From: Belnapia sp. F-4-1
Lineage (GTDB): Bacteria; Pseudomonadota; Alphaproteobacteria; Acetobacterales; Acetobacteraceae
DNA length: 64,000 bases
Reading direction: 5' to 3'
Assembly (NCBI RefSeq): GCF_000802185.1
Contig: NZ_KN676113.1
Span: 716,581-780,580 of the forward strand
Below the pieces are notes generated by a model that did not search any database, had not been told where the DNA came from, and saw only the letters and a program-made list of their open reading frames with translations. Within the stretch, counting starts at the first letter, position 1. Each line of letters begins with the position of its first letter. Below are positions 52,343 through 61,096 of the stretch, piece after piece. The position numbers and the translations under genes are program-made.

Positions 52343-55273
52343 ATGCAGCAACGCCGCTTCCGCCTCGCCGTCCTGCTCGTCGCCCTGCTGCTGCTGCTGG
52401 CGCTCGGCCTCGGCACCAGCCTGTTGATCGACCGCCTGCACCGCACCGCGGAGCAGACGGCTAGGGAGACGGTGCAGCGCGTGACCCGCGTGGCCGAGAG
52501 CACCGTCAACCGGCATTTCCTGGCCGTGGACGGCATGCTTGCCGGACTTCCTGCCCTGCTCAACCAGGTTGCTAGCAGCGGCCGGACCGAGCAGGCGGCG
52601 GCCAACCGCATGCTGCGCGAGCTGAACTTCCAAAATTTCAGCTTCCGCGACCTGATGCTGGTGCTGCCGGATGGCCGCCCCTGGGCTGCGGCGCTGGCCG
52701 CCTCGCGCAGCCGGCCGCCACCGATCGAGCCGGCCGCCCTGGCCAGCGCGGCCGCGCTCGGCGCCGCGGTCATCAGCGGGCCTGCGCGCAACCCGCTGAC
52801 CGGCGAGTGGTCGCTGATGTTCCTCCGCTCCACGGAGCTGCCCGGCATCGGTCCGGTGGTGGGGGTGGCCGAGGTGCCCGTTTCCCTGGTCGCCACCCTG
52901 CTCGCCCCGATCGGCGAGGTGCCGGGGCTGCGCATCTCGGTGGAGCGGGTGGATGGGCGGGTGCTGGCTTCCCTCCCGCATGACGAGACGCGCATGGGGC
53001 GGCCGCTCGCCCGGCCCGCCACCACCCTGCCGGCGGATGGCAGCGCCGCCTTCGTTCCCGGCCGCTTCCAGAACGCGCCGGTCCTGGCCGCCGCCAAGCC
53101 GATCCTCTACCGCGACATGTATGTGGTGGCGAGCTACGACCAGGGCGCCGCCTTCGCCGGCTGGGAGCAGGACCGCCGGCGCCTCATCCTCGTCGCCGCC
53201 AGCCTCGGTGTGCTGATGACGGCGCTCGCGGCCGCGCTCTATCACGCGCTGCGCCAGCGCGAGCGGGTCGACGCCGAGCGGGCGCGGGCGCGGTCGGTGC
53301 TGGAAGGCGCGATCGAGACCATGCCCGACGGCTTCGTCATGTTCGACGCGGACGACCGGCTGGTGATCTGCAACCAGCGCTACCGCGAGCTCTATGCGGT
53401 CAGCGCGCCCTTCATCACCGTCGGCGCCAAATTCGAGGACATCATCCGCGAGGGCGCCCGGCGCGGCCAGTACCCGCAGGCGGGCGAGGATATCGAGCGC
53501 TTCGTCACCGAGACCACCGCCTGGCACCGCGGCAACCACCCGAGCATCGAGCGGCTGCTCCCTGACGGGCGCTGGCTGATGGTCAGCGAGCGGCGGACCC
53601 CGGATGGCGGCACGGTCGGCATCCGCACCGACATCACCACGCTGAAGCGGGCGATGAGCGATCTCGCCCTGGCGCGCGACCAGTCGGCGGCGGCGACCGC
53701 GGCCAAGTCCCGCTTCCTCGCCCAGATGAGCCATGAGCTGCGCACCCCGCTGAACGGCGTGCTCGGCCTCGCCCAGGCCCTGGCGCGCGACCCGGCGCTG
53801 TCCGGCGAGCAGCGCGCCCGGGCGCGGACGCTGGAGGAGGCGGGGCGCCACCTCGTCACCGTCGCCAACGACGTGCTCGACCTCGCCAAGGTGGAGGCGG
53901 GGCGGCTGGAGCTGCGGCTCGGCCCGGCCCAGCTGGGCGAGTTGCTGGACAGCGCCGCAACGCTGGTCCGCCCGGCCGCGGAGGAAAAGCAGCTGACGCT
54001 CCGCGTCCAGGTCGCGGCGGAGCTGCCGCCCCTGGTGCAGGCCGACCAGACCCGGCTGCGCCAGCTGCTGCTCAACCTGCTCTCCAACGCGGTGAAGTTC
54101 ACCCCCGCCGGCGGGCTGGTGGAACTGATCGCGCGGCTCGTCGGCCCCGCCGGCACGGATGGCCGCCGGCTGGTGCGGATCGAGGTGCGGGATACCGGGC
54201 CGGGTGTGCCGGAGGCGAAGCGCAAGGTCGTCTTCGGCGACTTCGTCCAGCTCGACCGCGGCGAGCGTGCGGGCGGCACCGGCCTCGGCCTCGCCATCGC
54301 TGCCGGCATCGCGGCACAGATGGAGGGCAGCATCGGCTGCACCGACAACCTCGCCTCGCCGAGCGGGCATGGCGCCGTCTTCTGGGTGGAGCTGCCGCTG
54401 CTGCCGCTTGCCATGCCTCAGGCCGAGCCCGCCGAGCCGGCGGCGCCGGCGGCGGAGCAGCGGGGGCCCCGCGTGCTGGGGGCAGATGACGTGCCGGCCA
54501 ACCTGGCGGTGGCGCGGGCGCTGCTGGAGTCGGGCGGGCACCGGGTGGACTGCGTCTCGGACGGCTCGCTCGCCCTCGAGACGCTGGCCAAGTCGGCGCC
54601 GGCCCGGCCCTACGATCTGGTGCTGATGGACGTGATGATGCCCGGCATGGACGGATTGGAGGCGACGCGCCGCATCCGCCAGCTGCCGGCGCCGGGCGGG
54701 CAGGTGCCGATTCTCGCCGTCACCGCCAGCGCCTTCGCCGAGGACATCGCCGCCTGCCGCGCCGCCGGGATGAATGCGCATCTGGCGAAGCCGATCGAGC
54801 GGGACGCGCTGATGGCGGCGATCGGGCGGCTGACCGCCGGCGAGGACGCCGCCCAGCCCGCCGCTTCGCCGCCCGCCGCCCCAGCCGCGGCCGCGGCGCA
54901 ACCGGAGCTGCCGCTGCTGACACAGCGCGGGACGAACGGAAAGCTCACCATCCCCGGCCTCGACGAGGCGGCGGCGAGCCGGTTGGCGCCGGTCTTCCTT
55001 CAGGAGATCGCCGAGCAGACGCGCGTGCTGCGCGCCGCCGGGCCGGAGATGGCGAGCGAGGCGATCGCCGCGGCGCACCGCCTGACGGGCTCCGCCGCGA
55101 CGCTCGGCGCGAGCCGGCTGGCGGCGGCGGCGCGGCAGTTCCAGGCCGATGCGAAGCGGCTGCCGGCGGAGGAGGCGATGGCGCTTCGCGCGTCGGTCCT
55201 TGCCGTCGCCGACGAGACGCTGGCGGCGCTGGAAGCGGCACTCGGGCCGGAGGCTAGCGCCGCCCTCGCCTGA
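52343..55273 (+). CDS. Membrane hybrid sensor histidine kinase with receiver and HPt domains
   Basis: The 976-residue protein has TM1 (about 6-26), a ~250-residue periplasmic Cache-like sensor, TM2 (about 280-300), a PAS_7 domain (LEGAIETMPDGFVMFDADDR), HisKA with H464 (FLAQMSHELRTPLNGVLGLA), HATPase with N-box LLLNLLSNAVKFTP and G-boxes DTGPGVP and GGTGLGLAI, a receiver with D763 (DLVLMDVMMPGMDG) and an HPt domain with H912 (AAHRLTGSAATLGA). A full internal phosphorelay is thus possible, ending at H912 and needing an external response regulator that is not adjacent. ATG at 52343 is one base after the stop of the DctP-like gene. Confidence 0.92.
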   Translation: MQQRRFRLAVLLVALLLLLALGLGTSLLIDRLHRTAEQTARETVQRVTRVAESTVNRHFLAVDGMLAGLPALLNQVASSGRTEQAAANRMLRELNFQNFSFRDLMLVLPDGRPWAAALAASRSRPPPIEPAALASAAALGAAVISGPARNPLTGEWSLMFLRSTELPGIGPVVGVAEVPVSLVATLLAPIGEVPGLRISVERVDGRVLASLPHDETRMGRPLARPATTLPADGSAAFVPGRFQNAPVLAAAKPILYRDMYVVASYDQGAAFAGWEQDRRRLILVAASLGVLMTALAAALYHALRQRERVDAERARARSVLEGAIETMPDGFVMFDADDRLVICNQRYRELYAVSAPFITVGAKFEDIIREGARRGQYPQAGEDIERFVTETTAWHRGNHPSIERLLPDGRWLMVSERRTPDGGTVGIRTDITTLKRAMSDLALARDQSAAATAAKSRFLAQMSHELRTPLNGVLGLAQALARDPALSGEQRARARTLEEAGRHLVTVANDVLDLAKVEAGRLELRLGPAQLGELLDSAATLVRPAAEEKQLTLRVQVAAELPPLVQADQTRLRQLLLNLLSNAVKFTPAGGLVELIARLVGPAGTDGRRLVRIEVRDTGPGVPEAKRKVVFGDFVQLDRGERAGGTGLGLAIAAGIAAQMEGSIGCTDNLASPSGHGAVFWVELPLLPLAMPQAEPAEPAAPAAEQRGPRVLGADDVPANLAVARALLESGGHRVDCVSDGSLALETLAKSAPARPYDLVLMDVMMPGMDGLEATRRIRQLPAPGGQVPILAVTASAFAEDIAACRAAGMNAHLAKPIERDALMAAIGRLTAGEDAAQPAASPPAAPAAAAAQPELPLLTQRGTNGKLTIPGLDEAAASRLAPVFLQEIAEQTRVLRAAGPEMASEAIAAAHRLTGSAATLGASRLAAAARQFQADAKRLPAEEAMALRASVLAVADETLAALEAALGPEASAALA

Positions 55274-55387
55274 AGACGCGCCCAGGGCCTAGGCAGCCTG
55301 CCTGTTGCGGCGCCAGATTTGGCCGCCATGGCCGATTCCGGCCTGGCACGCGCATTGCTGCCCCTTCGGCGCCTAGAGGAGCGCCGC

Positions 55388-56311
55388 ATGACAGACCTTC
55401 CCGGCGGGATGCCGCCCGCCACGCGCGACCTGGCGGGCTACGGCCGCACCCCGCCCGATCCGCGCTGGCCAGGCGGCGCCCGCCTTGCCCTCTCCTTCGT
55501 CGTCAATGTCGAGGAAGGGGCGGAGCTCTCCGTTGCCAGCGGCGACGAGCGGAACGAGCGCGTGCCGGAAAGCCACCAGCTGGTCGATGACCATCCCGAT
55601 CCCTGCATGGAGACGCATTTCGCCTATGGCTCGCGGGTCGGGATCTGGCGGATCCTCGACCTGTTCGACCGCTTCGGGGTGAAGGCGACCTTCTCCTGCT
55701 GCGGCCGCGCCGTCGCGGTGACGCCGGCGCTGGCGGCTGCGCCGGCCGCCGCCGGGCATGAGGTCAGCGCCCATGGCTGGCGCTGGGAGATGCTGGCCGG
55801 CATGCCCGAGGCGCAGGAGCGGGCCGTCATCGCCGCGACGGTCGAGACGCTGGCCAGGGCGGCCGGCACCCGCCCCGTCGGCTGGCACACCAAGTCGGCG
55901 CCCTCGGTCAACACGCGGCGGTTGCTGATCGAGGAGGGCGGCTTCCTCTACGACTCGGATGCCTATGACGACGACCTGCCGCGGCTGGTCGAGGACGCCG
56001 GGCGGCCGCATGTCATCCTGCCCTACAGCTTCGACACCAACGACATGCGCTTCGCCCCGGGCCAGGGCTTCGTTCAAGCGCGGGACTTCAGCGACTACTG
56101 CATCGGCGCCTTCGACTGGCTGATGCGCGAGGCCGCGGCACAGCCGAAGATGATGTCGGTCGGGCTGCATCTCCGGACCATCGGCAAGCCGGGGCGCATC
56201 GCCGGGCTGGAGATGCTGCTGGAGCACGTCACCCGCCAGCCCGGCGTCTGGATCGCCCGGCGGATGGATATCGCGCGGCATTGGCAAGCGCGGATGGGGC
56301 TGCCGGCATGA
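55388..56311 (+). CDS. Polysaccharide-deacetylase-fold hydrolase, PuuE (allantoinase)-like
   Basis: The 307-residue protein has a NodB-type fold with the start pattern of PuuE allantoinases: RDLAGYGRTPPDPRWPGGAR, then LALSFVVNVEEGAELSVASGD, FAYGSRVGIWRILDLFDRFG and AGHEVSAHGWRWEML. PuuE opens allantoin without metal; other relatives deacetylate sugars. The substrate is therefore likely a cyclic or N-acyl amide, but not certain. GAGGAG precedes ATG 55388. Its stop overlaps the start of dctQ (ATGA), so the enzyme is translationally coupled to a TRAP importer that probably brings in its substrate. No signal peptide. Confidence 0.82.
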   Translation: MTDLPGGMPPATRDLAGYGRTPPDPRWPGGARLALSFVVNVEEGAELSVASGDERNERVPESHQLVDDHPDPCMETHFAYGSRVGIWRILDLFDRFGVKATFSCCGRAVAVTPALAAAPAAAGHEVSAHGWRWEMLAGMPEAQERAVIAATVETLARAAGTRPVGWHTKSAPSVNTRRLLIEEGGFLYDSDAYDDDLPRLVEDAGRPHVILPYSFDTNDMRFAPGQGFVQARDFSDYCIGAFDWLMREAAAQPKMMSVGLHLRTIGKPGRIAGLEMLLEHVTRQPGVWIARRMDIARHWQARMGLPA

Positions 56312-56913
56312 CCGGGGACAATCCCGTGGCACGGCGGCTGGAGCCGTTCGTGCGCCTCGTTGCGATCATCGGCGGCTGGTGGCTGCTCGGCCTCGCCTTC
56401 CTCACCTGCGCCGAGATCCTTTGCCGCAAGCTGCTAAGCGTCTCGCTCCAGGGCGTGGACGAGATCGGCGCCTACACGCTGGCCGTCTTCTCGACGCTCA
56501 GCTTCGCCTATGCGCTGCTGGTGAAGTCGCATACCCGCGTCGATTTCCTGCTGGCGCATCTGCCGGGGCCGCTGCGGGCGCTGCTGAACGCGCTCGCCTA
56601 TGTGCTGCTCGCGGCGCTCGCCGTCTTCGCCGCCTGGCGCGGCTGGTGGGTGCTGGAGGAAAGCATCGAGTTCCAGAGCCACGCCAATTCGCCGCTCGGC
56701 ACGCCGATGTGGCTGCCGCAGGGGCTGTGGCTTGCGGGGCTGGTTGCCTTCGCCATCACCGCGACGGTGCTGGCCCTCCACGCCGCCTGGCTGATGCTGA
56801 CCGACTGGCGGCGGGTCAACCGCTTCTACGGCCCCATGACCATCGACGAGGAGGTGGAGACGGAAGCCGGCGCCATCCTCGCCCGCGGCCCGGTCGAGGA
56901 GTTCAAGGCGTGA
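56308..56913 (+). CDS. TRAP transporter small permease (DctQ family)
   Basis: The 201-residue membrane protein has four predicted helices and the DctQ pattern: WWLLGLAFLTCAEILCRKLL, GVDEIGAYTLAVFSTLSFAY and SHTRVDFLLAHLPGPLRALL. It is the small membrane subunit that pairs with DctM. The start overlaps the stop of the PuuE-like gene (ATGA), and its own stop overlaps the GTG start of the large permease (GTGA). The C-terminal 30 residues are cytosolic and acidic. Confidence 0.9.
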   Translation: MTGDNPVARRLEPFVRLVAIIGGWWLLGLAFLTCAEILCRKLLSVSLQGVDEIGAYTLAVFSTLSFAYALLVKSHTRVDFLLAHLPGPLRALLNALAYVLLAALAVFAAWRGWWVLEESIEFQSHANSPLGTPMWLPQGLWLAGLVAFAITATVLALHAAWLMLTDWRRVNRFYGPMTIDEEVETEAGAILARGPVEEFKA

Positions 56914-58214
56914 TCGGCGTCGGCGAGGCGGCGATCGGCTTCGGCATCCTGGTCGCGCTGCTCTTCCTCGGCCTGCATGTGGCAACGGCGATGTTCCTCA
57001 CCGCCGTGCTCGGGGCCTCGCTCTACCTCTCCCCGGCGCTGATCGATTCGCTCGGCACCCAGCTCTGGGCCTCGATGGAGGACTACGTTCTTCTCTCCAT
57101 CCCGCTCTACATCCTGCTTGGCGAGATCCTGGTGCGCAGCGGCAGCACGGACCGGCTCTACCGCAGCCTGGCGGACTGGCTGAACATCCTGCCCGGCGGG
57201 CTGCTGCACACCAATATCGCGGCCTCGGCCATCTTCTCGGCCGTTTCCGGCTCCTCCGTGGCGACGGCGGCGACCGTCTCCACCGTCGCGCTGCCGAGCT
57301 TCCGTACCCGGAAGTACGACGAGCGGCTGGTGCTCGGCTCCATCGCCGCCGGCGCCTCGCTCGGCAACCTGATCCCGCCGGGGATCGCGCTCATCGTCTA
57401 CGGGGCGATGACCAACACCTCGGTCGGGCAGCTCTACGCGGCGGCGGTGGTGCCGGGTATCGTCATGACGGTCCTCTTCATGGCGACCATCGTGCTCATG
57501 GGCATTCTCAAGCCCGACTGGATTCGCCAGCAGGAGGCAAAGGACCGGCTGGCGGTGCGGGTGCGGCGGCTTGTCGACATCCTGCCGCCGCTCGTCATCT
57601 TCGCCATCATCATGGGCAGCATCTACAGCGGCTGGGCGACGGTGACGGAAAGCGCGGCCCTGGCCTGCGTCGCCGCGCTGCCGATCGCGGCGCTCTATGG
57701 CCGGCTCAGCATCGCCATGCTGCATGACTGCTTCACCGCGACGGCGACGCTGACGGCGATGAGCCTGCTGATCCTCGCCGTCGCCTTCTACCTCAATTTC
57801 GTGCTCGGCCTGCTCGGCGTCACGCCCGCGCTCGGCGCCTTCGTGACGCAGATCGGCGTGACGCCGCTCGGCCTCATCCTGGCGCTGACGGTCTTCTACC
57901 TGCTGCTCGGCGTCTTCTTCGAAACCTTGCCGATGCTGGTAGGCACCGTGCCCGTCGTCTTCCCGGTGATCGTCGCGGCGGGCATCGACCCGGTCTGGTT
58001 CGGCGTCTTCATCGTGCTGATGTGCGAGATCTCCCTCATCAGCCCGCCGGTCGGCATGACTCTCTACGTCATCCAGGCGGTGCGCAAGGAGGGGACCATC
58101 GCGCAGGTCTTCGAGGGCACCATCCCCTTCTTCCTGGCCATGGTGGTGATGACGGCCCTTCTCATCGCCTTCCCGCAGATGGCGACCTGGCTGCCGAAGC
58201 TGACCTACGGATGA
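56910..58214 (+). CDS. TRAP transporter large permease (DctM family)
   Basis: The 434-residue polytopic protein matches DctM: LLSIPLYILLGEILVRSG, the conserved NILPGGLLHTNIAASAIFSA, VSGSSVATAATVSTVALP, GASLGNLIPPGIALIVYGAM, ATVTESAALACVAALPIAAL and LISPPVGMTLYVIQ. It carries the sodium-coupled transport path. The start is GTG at 56910, overlapping the dctQ stop. It is followed 26 bases later by the dctP gene, completing a three-part importer. Confidence 0.93.
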   Translation: MIGVGEAAIGFGILVALLFLGLHVATAMFLTAVLGASLYLSPALIDSLGTQLWASMEDYVLLSIPLYILLGEILVRSGSTDRLYRSLADWLNILPGGLLHTNIAASAIFSAVSGSSVATAATVSTVALPSFRTRKYDERLVLGSIAAGASLGNLIPPGIALIVYGAMTNTSVGQLYAAAVVPGIVMTVLFMATIVLMGILKPDWIRQQEAKDRLAVRVRRLVDILPPLVIFAIIMGSIYSGWATVTESAALACVAALPIAALYGRLSIAMLHDCFTATATLTAMSLLILAVAFYLNFVLGLLGVTPALGAFVTQIGVTPLGLILALTVFYLLLGVFFETLPMLVGTVPVVFPVIVAAGIDPVWFGVFIVLMCEISLISPPVGMTLYVIQAVRKEGTIAQVFEGTIPFFLAMVVMTALLIAFPQMATWLPKLTYG

Positions 58215-58240
58215 CCGCCCGCAACCCCAAGGGAGCACCC

Positions 58241-59278
58241 ATGACCCGCATCCTCGCCCTGGCCGCCGCGCTGCTCTGCGCCGCTGCCCTCCCCGCCCCC
58301 GCGCAGCAGATCCCGCTGCGCGCCGTCGGGCATTTCTCGCAGAACACCAAGCAGATCGAGATCGAGCGCGCCTTCTATGCGCGGCTGCCCCAGGCGACGG
58401 GGATGAACCTCGCCGTCAGCTTCAACCCGATGGACCAGATCGGCGTGCAGGCGGCGGATGCGCTGCGCCATCTCCGCAGCGGCGCCTTCGACGTCATGGC
58501 GGTGCTGATCGGGCAGGTGGCGCGGGACGAGCCCTTCTTCGACGGGCTCGACCTCATCGGCGTCTCGACCAATACGGCCGATTTGCAGAAGGCGGTCGAG
58601 GCCGGGCGCGAGGCCTTCGACCGGCGGCTGCAGGAGCGCTTCAATGGCCGCGTCCTGGCGCTCTGGCCCTTCGGGCCGCAATACTTCTTCTGCAACAGCC
58701 CCGTCCGCAGCGTGGCCGATCTGCGCGGTCTGAAGGTGCGGAGCTACACGCCGAGCATGACGGCGCTGGTGCAGCATTTCGGCGCCATCCCGGTCACGCT
58801 GCAATTCTCCGAGGTTTATCCCTCGCTCCAGCGCGGCCTCGTCACCTGCGGCATCACCTCCGCCGTCTCGGCCTATGCCGGCAACTGGGGCGAGGTGACG
58901 ACGCATGTGCTGCCGCTTTCCGTCGCCGGCGGCATCCAGGGGCATTTCATGAGCAATGCCGCCTGGCGCCGCTTCACGCCAGAGCAGCAGGCGGCGCTGA
59001 CCGCCGCCTTCAAGGGACTGGAGGCGGAGATGTGGCGCTTCGCCCAGGTGAGCGATGCGCAGTCGCTGGCTTGCCTCGCCGGCAAGCCGGAATGCCCGGA
59101 GCGCAAGTTCGGCGCCGTCATCAGCGCCGTGCCGCCTGAGGACGACGCGCGGGTGCGGGAGGCGGTGAGCAGCGTGGTGCTGCCCACATTCCGCGACAGC
59201 TGCAACCGCGTCTGGGCCGAATGCGCCGCGGCCTGGAACCGGACGGTTGGCGCGGCGCGGGGCTATACGATCCCCTGA
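58241..59278 (+). CDS. TRAP transporter substrate-binding protein (DctP family)
   Basis: The 345-residue exported protein has a signal peptide (RILALAAALLCAAALPAPAQ) and the DctP core: AVGHFSQNTKQIEIERAFYA, LRHLRSGAFDVMAVLIGQVA, FFDGLDLIGVS, PVRSVADLRGLKVRSYTPSM and PVTLQFSEVYPSLQRGLVTC. It is the binding protein for the preceding DctQ/DctM pair. GGGAG lies 6 bases before the ATG. Paired cysteines (SLACLAGKPEC and DSCNRVWAEC) suggest disulfides, as also in the DctP-like protein at 51241. The two are distant relatives. Confidence 0.9.
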   Translation: MTRILALAAALLCAAALPAPAQQIPLRAVGHFSQNTKQIEIERAFYARLPQATGMNLAVSFNPMDQIGVQAADALRHLRSGAFDVMAVLIGQVARDEPFFDGLDLIGVSTNTADLQKAVEAGREAFDRRLQERFNGRVLALWPFGPQYFFCNSPVRSVADLRGLKVRSYTPSMTALVQHFGAIPVTLQFSEVYPSLQRGLVTCGITSAVSAYAGNWGEVTTHVLPLSVAGGIQGHFMSNAAWRRFTPEQQAALTAAFKGLEAEMWRFAQVSDAQSLACLAGKPECPERKFGAVISAVPPEDDARVREAVSSVVLPTFRDSCNRVWAECAAAWNRTVGAARGYTIP

Positions 59279-59281
59279 GCC

Positions 59282-60025
59282 CTACCGCCCCTTGAACTGC
59301 GGCGGGCGGCGTTCGCGGAAGGCGGCGACGCCTTCCTGGAAATCCTCCGAGTTGCGGATGCCGTTCAGCCGCTGGCCCTGCAGGGCCCATTGCTCGGAGG
59401 GGCCGCGCGGCAGGATGTCGTCCAGCACCATCCGCTTGATCGCACCGGTAACCATCGGCGCGAAGCCGGCCATCTCCTTGCCCCACTCGATCGCCTTCGC
59501 CAGCGCGCCGCCATCCGGCACCACCTCGTTGACGAGGCCGACGCGCTCCGACTTCGCCGCGTCGAAGGTGCGGCAGAGCAGGGTCAGCTCCATGGCGAAT
59601 TTGTGCGGGATGCGGGAGGGCAGTGCTGCGATCATCCCCCCCGTCAGGCCGAGCTTCGCCTCCGGATAGTAGAATTTCGCCGAAGTCCCACAGACGGCGA
59701 GGTCGGCCATCATCGCCAGCACCAGCGCGCCGCCGATGCACCAGCCCTCCACCGCGCAGATCAGCGGCTTGTCGGTCTGCCAGCCGACATTGGGGACGGC
59801 GCGCCAGAGCTCCGGCGGCTCCCCCACATCGGCGCCGAAGGAGAAGGCCTTCTCGCCCATCCCCGTCAGCACCGCGACGCGCTGGTCGGAGGTGGCGAAG
59901 TCCTGCATTGCCGCCTGGATCTCCTCGGCCATGAGCCGGGTGATGGCATTGCCCTTGTCGGGCCGGTTGAGCGCGACGATGCGCACCGGGCCGTCGTCCC
60001 AAACCTTCGTATGCTCGAAGCTCAT
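59282..60025 (-). CDS. Enoyl-CoA hydratase / isomerase family protein
   Basis: The 247-residue crotonase-fold enzyme shows ALNRPDKGNAITRLMAEEIQ, the oxyanion-hole segment GMGEKAFSFGADVGE, KPLICAVEGWCIGGALVLAM, ADLAVCGTSAKFYYPEAKLG and RVGLVNEVVPDG. It acts on an acyl-CoA; hydratase, isomerase or ring-cleaving activity cannot be told apart. The first catalytic glutamate position of classical hydratases is not clearly conserved (SRIPHKFAMELTL). Its start overlaps the stop of the TctC gene (ATGA), so a carboxylate binding protein and this CoA enzyme are co-expressed. Confidence 0.88.
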   Translation of the reverse strand: MSFEHTKVWDDGPVRIVALNRPDKGNAITRLMAEEIQAAMQDFATSDQRVAVLTGMGEKAFSFGADVGEPPELWRAVPNVGWQTDKPLICAVEGWCIGGALVLAMMADLAVCGTSAKFYYPEAKLGLTGGMIAALPSRIPHKFAMELTLLCRTFDAAKSERVGLVNEVVPDGGALAKAIEWGKEMAGFAPMVTGAIKRMVLDDILPRGPSEQWALQGQRLNGIRNSEDFQEGVAAFRERRPPQFKGR

Positions 60026-60990
60026 TCCACTTTCGCTCCCGTGCGGCGCACCGCCTCTCCGAAGATCGCCCGGTCCCGCTGGATGCGGGTGGCGAAGGCC
60101 TCGCCCGCCTCCAGCTGCGGGCGGAGGCCGACCGGCGCCATGGCCCGCGCCACCTCCGGCAGGGCCAGCACCCGCTCCAGCGCCCCGACCAGCCGCGCCA
60201 CCAGCTCCGGCGGCATGCCCGCCGGCCCGGCCAGGCCGAAGAAGGCGAGGCCGCCCTCGCCGTAGAGGCCAAGCTCGCGCAGCGTCGGCAGCTCGGGCAG
60301 TTCCGGGCTCCGCGTCCCGCCGGTGGTGGCGAGGCCGATCAGGCGCCCGTCCTTCACCGGCGGCGTGGCGACCGGGTCGAATTGCAGTTCCACATCGCCG
60401 GCCAGCAATGCGGTCAGCGCCGGGGCGGAGCCGCGATAGGGGACATGCTCCAGCCGGATGCCGGCCGCATGGGCGAAGATCTCGCCTGTCATCTGGGTGA
60501 TGGTGCCGTTGCCGGCGGAGCTGAAGCGCAGCTTGCCGGGATTGGCCCGCGCATGGGCGACCAGCGCCCGGATGTCCCGCACCGGCACCGAAGGGTGCAT
60601 CGCCACCACGCCATCCGAGATGGCCAACATGGCGATGGGGGTGAAATCCCGCTGCGGGTCGTAAGGCAGGCGCATCATGTGCGGGCTGATGGTCAGCACC
60701 GCGGTTGGCCAGACCAGCAGGGTCAGCCCGTCCGGCTTCGCCTGCGCCACCATCGCGGCGCCGATGGAGCCGCCGGCGCCGCCGCGGTTCTCGATCAGAA
60801 CCGGCTGGCCCAGCGCCTCCGCCAGCGGCTGCTGGATCGGCCGCGCGACGTTGTCGCTGCTGCCGCCGGGGGGATAGGGGACGATGAGCGTGATCGCCCG
60901 CGTGCCCTGCGCAAGCGCCGGCGCGGCGAGCAGCGGGCTGGCGAGCAGCAGCCGGCGCGCGAGGCGCGGCGTGGTGCCTGGATGGGCCAT
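60022..60990 (-). CDS. Tripartite tricarboxylate transporter (Bug/TctC) substrate-binding protein
   Basis: The 322-residue exported protein has a signal peptide (RRLLLASPLLAAPALAQ) and Bug-family motifs: ITLIVPYPPGGSSDNVARPI, GQPVLIENRGGAGGSIGAAM, NPGKLRFSSAGNGTITQMTG and HVPYRGSAPALTALLAGDVE. It is the third member in this window and the only one coupled to an enzyme gene: ATGA overlap with the enoyl-CoA hydratase downstream. The ligand may therefore be an acid that is activated to a CoA ester, which is inference. Confidence 0.9.
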   Translation of the reverse strand: MAHPGTTPRLARRLLLASPLLAAPALAQGTRAITLIVPYPPGGSSDNVARPIQQPLAEALGQPVLIENRGGAGGSIGAAMVAQAKPDGLTLLVWPTAVLTISPHMMRLPYDPQRDFTPIAMLAISDGVVAMHPSVPVRDIRALVAHARANPGKLRFSSAGNGTITQMTGEIFAHAAGIRLEHVPYRGSAPALTALLAGDVELQFDPVATPPVKDGRLIGLATTGGTRSPELPELPTLRELGLYGEGGLAFFGLAGPAGMPPELVARLVGALERVLALPEVARAMAPVGLRPQLEAGEAFATRIQRDRAIFGEAVRRTGAKVE

Positions 60991-61096
60991 GGGTCGGCTC
61001 CGTTTCCTCCAGCGTCAGCTTGGCATGGCCCCGGAGCGCTGGGTAGCGTCCCTACCCCCTCATCTTGGCTGTGGAACCGTGATACCCACATGCACC

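Noticed and set aside
52310-55078. 922-codon frame opposite the hybrid kinase
   Set aside because: His/Arg/Gly-rich shadow of the kinase gene; no recognisable domain.
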